This document shows positions 60,616 to 64,000 of a DNA stretch of 64,000 nucleotides, in pieces. The notes under the pieces are model-generated. The model did no database searches and was not told the DNA's origin. It saw nothing but the letters and a program-made list of their open reading frames with translations. A program made the translations under genes and the position numbers. The first letter of the stretch is position 1. Every line of letters starts with the position of its first letter. This stretch comes from Candidatus Gastranaerophilales bacterium (GTDB taxonomy: Bacteria > Cyanobacteriota > Vampirovibrionia > Gastranaerophilales > Gastranaerophilaceae), in the NCBI GenBank assembly GCA_947589425.1, contig CANQAV010000002.1:1-64000 (forward strand), written 5' to 3'.

Positions 60616-63600
60616 TGATAATAAAAGCAAATTCCAATACAAACAAAACTCAAATTCTGATTAAGGAATATCTGGCTCTGATAAAACAGGGGGTAGAGCC
60701 TCAGGATATTCTTGTTATTGTACAAAATTCGCACAAGAAAAAAAATTTCATTGAAGAAATAAAAAAATTATCAGATTTGGGCAATATCGGCGACCTTAAG
60801 ATATACAGCTTTTTCGGGCTTTGCTATAACTTCATTCTTGATAATTGGGCAATTATTGAAAATTCAATCAAAAGTGATGATAACAGAAAAATTATCCCCA
60901 ATTTATGCGGTCTTGAAATAAGCCAGTATATTTTTAAAAACTGCATCAAAGAGGTGGATTTTTCGGGATATAATTCTAAAACAAGCCTTCTTCACCAGCT
61001 TTTGAGAAGAAATGCTCTGATTAATTTTAACGATTTAACCGCTGAAGAAATAAAAAACAGAGAACAAATTTTAAAAGAAAGCTATTCAAAAGAAGCCTCA
61101 AAAGCCATTAACAAATATAAACTCGAAACAATCGACAAAAGGGCATTTGACTATATAAGACAGATTAATCTTTTTGAATTTATTTATAAGAGAGTGAAAA
61201 ACTCGTTTAAATATGTATTTTTAGATGACGGCGACGAGATTATTCCCGCTCTTTATTCGTATTTGGAATATATAAAACCGGAAGTTAAAGAGTTTTTTAT
61301 TGCTTATGATGAATTTGGCTCATCAAGGCTCGGATATTTAGGAGCAATTAACATCAATTTTGAAGAGTTCCTTAATGAAAAATCAATTCCGAAAGATAAT
61401 AACGACAAAAAAACAAAAAACGCTCAAAAACTTTTCAATTGCGTTCAAAATGATGAATTAATCGAACTTGAAAACATTAAAACAAAATCATTTTTAAGAC
61501 GTGATGAACAAATCAAGGCGGTTTTAAAAGATATCAAAAAATTAATTAATGACGGGGTAAAACCCTCTGAAATTGTAATTATAACTCCCCTGTGCAATGA
61601 ATATTTAAAAATATTGCTTGATAGCTCGGGTTTTAATTTTAATTATCTTTCAAAAAGCGAAAAATTATATCAAAATAAACTGATATCATATATTTTAGAG
61701 CTTTTAAAAATAATAAACGAAGAAAACAATGTGTTTTTATCTCCATACACCCTTAAAGGTATATTTATTGAGCTTTTGGGTTTGGATGAAAAAGAAACTC
61801 TTAAAATTATTCAAAGTTATAAAATCGCCTATGAAACACAAAACACAAACATTTTTGAACTTATAAAAGAAAGCAAAAACGAGCAATTCCAAAAATTAAT
61901 ACGGCTGAGGGAAAAAATAAGATACGAAAGTTTATCTTTTCAATTATATGAAACGGTCATCAACTTTGTTGATATGACAAAGAAAAATTCAAAAGATATT
62001 ATAAAAATCAACAAGCTTTTAAAACAGATTTATGATTTTGAAGAAATATTTAAAAATTCCGTATCAAATTCGGCCCTCATAACCCAGCTTGAAAACACGA
62101 TTATATCCGAAAACCCTCTTGAGGACGACGAAATCTTTGAAAACCAAATTATTGTTTCAACAGCTCAAAAAATTATTGACTATTCTTATAAAACAAAATA
62201 TCAATTCCTGCTTGATGCTTCCTGTGATTTATGGATTAAACAGGATATCGGGCCTTTATATAACGCATGGGTTATGCAAAAGAAATGGAATAAAGAAAGT
62301 TTTGAATTAGAAGATAACATAAGGCTGACAAAAGATAAAATTGCAAGAACGCTCTATAAGCTCTATCTTCTTTCTCAAAACATCACATTATATTCAAGCG
62401 TTTATGACGAAGGGGGAATGGAAAACATTTTTGGAATAGACAAATATTATAAATACAAAAATGAAAATATAAACAAAACTCCTCAAAAACCGATTATTCC
62501 AAGAGATGACCAAAAAAATGTTTTAAATTATAAAGGCGGGCTGATGTCCGTAAGCGCAACTGCGGGCTCGGGCAAAACAACAATTCTTCTTTTGCTTGTT
62601 GAAAAAATTTTAAACGGCGAAATTATTGAAAAAATTGAGCCTAAAAATATTTTTGTTTTAACTTTTATGGAATCGGCGGCAAGAAATTTCAGAGAAAAAA
62701 TTAAAGACAAATATCCAAACTTGTCCGAACTGCCCAACATTTCAACAATTCACGGACTTGCACTCAGAATTTTAAAAGAAAATAACAACTATTCAAGAAT
62801 AGGATTTGATTTTGATTTTGAAATCATTGATGAAATAAAAAGAACATCAATTTTAAGCGAAATTCTTAATACTTTAGGAATTGACGGCACAAAACTTGAG
62901 CTTTATAACAGTGCGATTTCATCTTATAAAAATGAATTGGCGCAGGATTATAACTTTATTTCATCAAACAGATTGTTCTTAAAAATTTATGAAGCTTATC
63001 AGGAAAAATTAAAAAGCCAAAATTTAATCGACTATGATGACCTTCTGTTTTTAAGTTTAAAACTGTTGAGAGAAAATGAAGATATTTTATCTTATTATCA
63101 AAATCTTGCTAAAATTATAATTGAAGATGAAGCTCAGGACTCAAGCGCCATACAGCAAAACCTTATTAAGCTTTTGGGTCAAAAATATAAAAACATAATA
63201 CGCTGCGGGGACATAAATCAAGCAATTACCTCGACCTTTACAAATTCGGATGTCAAAGGTTTCAGAGATTTTATGACTAAATCTCAAAATGTTGTAATGG
63301 ACAAATGTCAAAGGTGCGCAACGGGCGTTCTTGACTGTGCAAATAATACCGTTAAAATTGCAAAAGAAGATGAAATTAACGCTTTTTCTTCTCTTATTAT
63401 GAAACCTGTTGAAAATGTTAATATCGTTGATAAAAATGCCGTCACATTAAAAAACTTTGAAGAAGAAAAAGAAGAAACAGACTATATTATAAAAACAATA
63501 AAAAAAATTATAAAAGACGACCCTAAAGCAAGTTTTGCAATACTTTTAAGAAGTAATTTCGCAATCGGGAAATGGGATAATATTTTAAAAGAAAATTCAA

Positions 63601-64000
63601 TTAAAACCTATCGAAATTCAGACAGCTTGGTTAATAACCCCGTATATAAAACCGTTTTATTAATCCTTGAATTTATAAATAATCCTTATGATATAAAACA
63701 TTTAAAAGAAACCGCAAAACAACTATACGATTTGGGGCTTTATGATTACGGCACTTTAAAATATGCTCAAAACCTTAATGAGCCGATATTTTTAAGAGAT
63801 GATTACGACGAGCAGTTTTTCTGGGATATGAATTATTTTCTTTATAAAAATACTTTGAATATATATGAAATCTGCCACATTATAGCCTCATATTATTTTG
63901 AAAACACTCCGCAAAACCCGAACATTGCTCTTGTTTGCGCTATTGCTCAAAAAATTCAAAATACCCAAAAAACATTTGAAAACACCGTTTCAAGACTAAG
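60615..64000 (+). CDS. UvrD/AddA-like SF1 helicase with N-terminal degenerate helicase half; runs off window end (not in track)
   Basis: ATG overlaps priA stop; frame open to 64000; SATAGSGKTTILL and IIIEDEAQDSS in C-half; MIIKANSNTNKTQILIKEYL and YVFLDDGDE in N-half. Confidence 0.88.
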   Translation, partial: MIIKANSNTNKTQILIKEYLALIKQGVEPQDILVIVQNSHKKKNFIEEIKKLSDLGNIGDLKIYSFFGLCYNFILDNWAIIENSIKSDDNRKIIPNLCGLEISQYIFKNCIKEVDFSGYNSKTSLLHQLLRRNALINFNDLTAEEIKNREQILKESYSKEASKAINKYKLETIDKRAFDYIRQINLFEFIYKRVKNSFKYVFLDDGDEIIPALYSYLEYIKPEVKEFFIAYDEFGSSRLGYLGAININFEEFLNEKSIPKDNNDKKTKNAQKLFNCVQNDELIELENIKTKSFLRRDEQIKAVLKDIKKLINDGVKPSEIVIITPLCNEYLKILLDSSGFNFNYLSKSEKLYQNKLISYILELLKIINEENNVFLSPYTLKGIFIELLGLDEKETLKIIQSYKIAYETQNTNIFELIKESKNEQFQKLIRLREKIRYESLSFQLYETVINFVDMTKKNSKDIIKINKLLKQIYDFEEIFKNSVSNSALITQLENTIISENPLEDDEIFENQIIVSTAQKIIDYSYKTKYQFLLDASCDLWIKQDIGPLYNAWVMQKKWNKESFELEDNIRLTKDKIARTLYKLYLLSQNITLYSSVYDEGGMENIFGIDKYYKYKNENINKTPQKPIIPRDDQKNVLNYKGGLMSVSATAGSGKTTILLLLVEKILNGEIIEKIEPKNIFVLTFMESAARNFREKIKDKYPNLSELPNISTIHGLALRILKENNNYSRIGFDFDFEIIDEIKRTSILSEILNTLGIDGTKLELYNSAISSYKNELAQDYNFISSNRLFLKIYEAYQEKLKSQNLIDYDDLLFLSLKLLRENEDILSYYQNLAKIIIEDEAQDSSAIQQNLIKLLGQKYKNIIRCGDINQAITSTFTNSDVKGFRDFMTKSQNVVMDKCQRCATGVLDCANNTVKIAKEDEINAFSSLIMKPVENVNIVDKNAVTLKNFEEEKEETDYIIKTIKKIIKDDPKASFAILLRSNFAIGKWDNILKENSIKTYRNSDSLVNNPVYKTVLLILEFINNPYDIKHLKETAKQLYDLGLYDYGTLKYAQNLNEPIFLRDDYDEQFFWDMNYFLYKNTLNIYEICHIIASYYFENTPQNPNIALVCAIAQKIQNTQKTFENTVSRL

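Overview
AT-rich bacterial chromosome segment. The lineage is uncertain. A stand-alone beta/epsilon ATP synthase pair, an AMIN-like protein and a YidD/6S/SRP housekeeping context fit a non-photosynthetic cyanobacterial relative, but this is inference only. About 1-23 kb is accessory: tRNA-Met, a GC-rich hairpin/repeat mosaic with a duplicated tRNA 3' end, a hipBA toxin-antitoxin module, and a tightly packed 5-gene minus-strand operon. That operon is built around a 1936-aa DEAD/DELH helicase with many zinc ribbons (DruE/DUF1998-like). It also carries a NERD-SF1 helicase and three proteins I cannot assign: one coiled-coil, one probable winged-helix, one unknown. Next come a DUF262/HNH (GmrSD-like) gene, a tandem-AAA+ ATPase and three tandem DUF3137-like membrane paralogs with near-identical, apparently leaderless promoters. 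From about 24 kb to the end the window is mostly core genes (gyrB, atpD/atpC, recN, nadK, ribH, rseP, yajQ, rpsU, yidD, ccdA, trxB, polA, priA) plus two structured ncRNAs: a long-form SRP RNA and a 6S-like RNA. The best candidate for an undescribed system is the Druantia-like operon (2646-14845) and its neighbours. All family calls were made by eye from motifs; no search was run.
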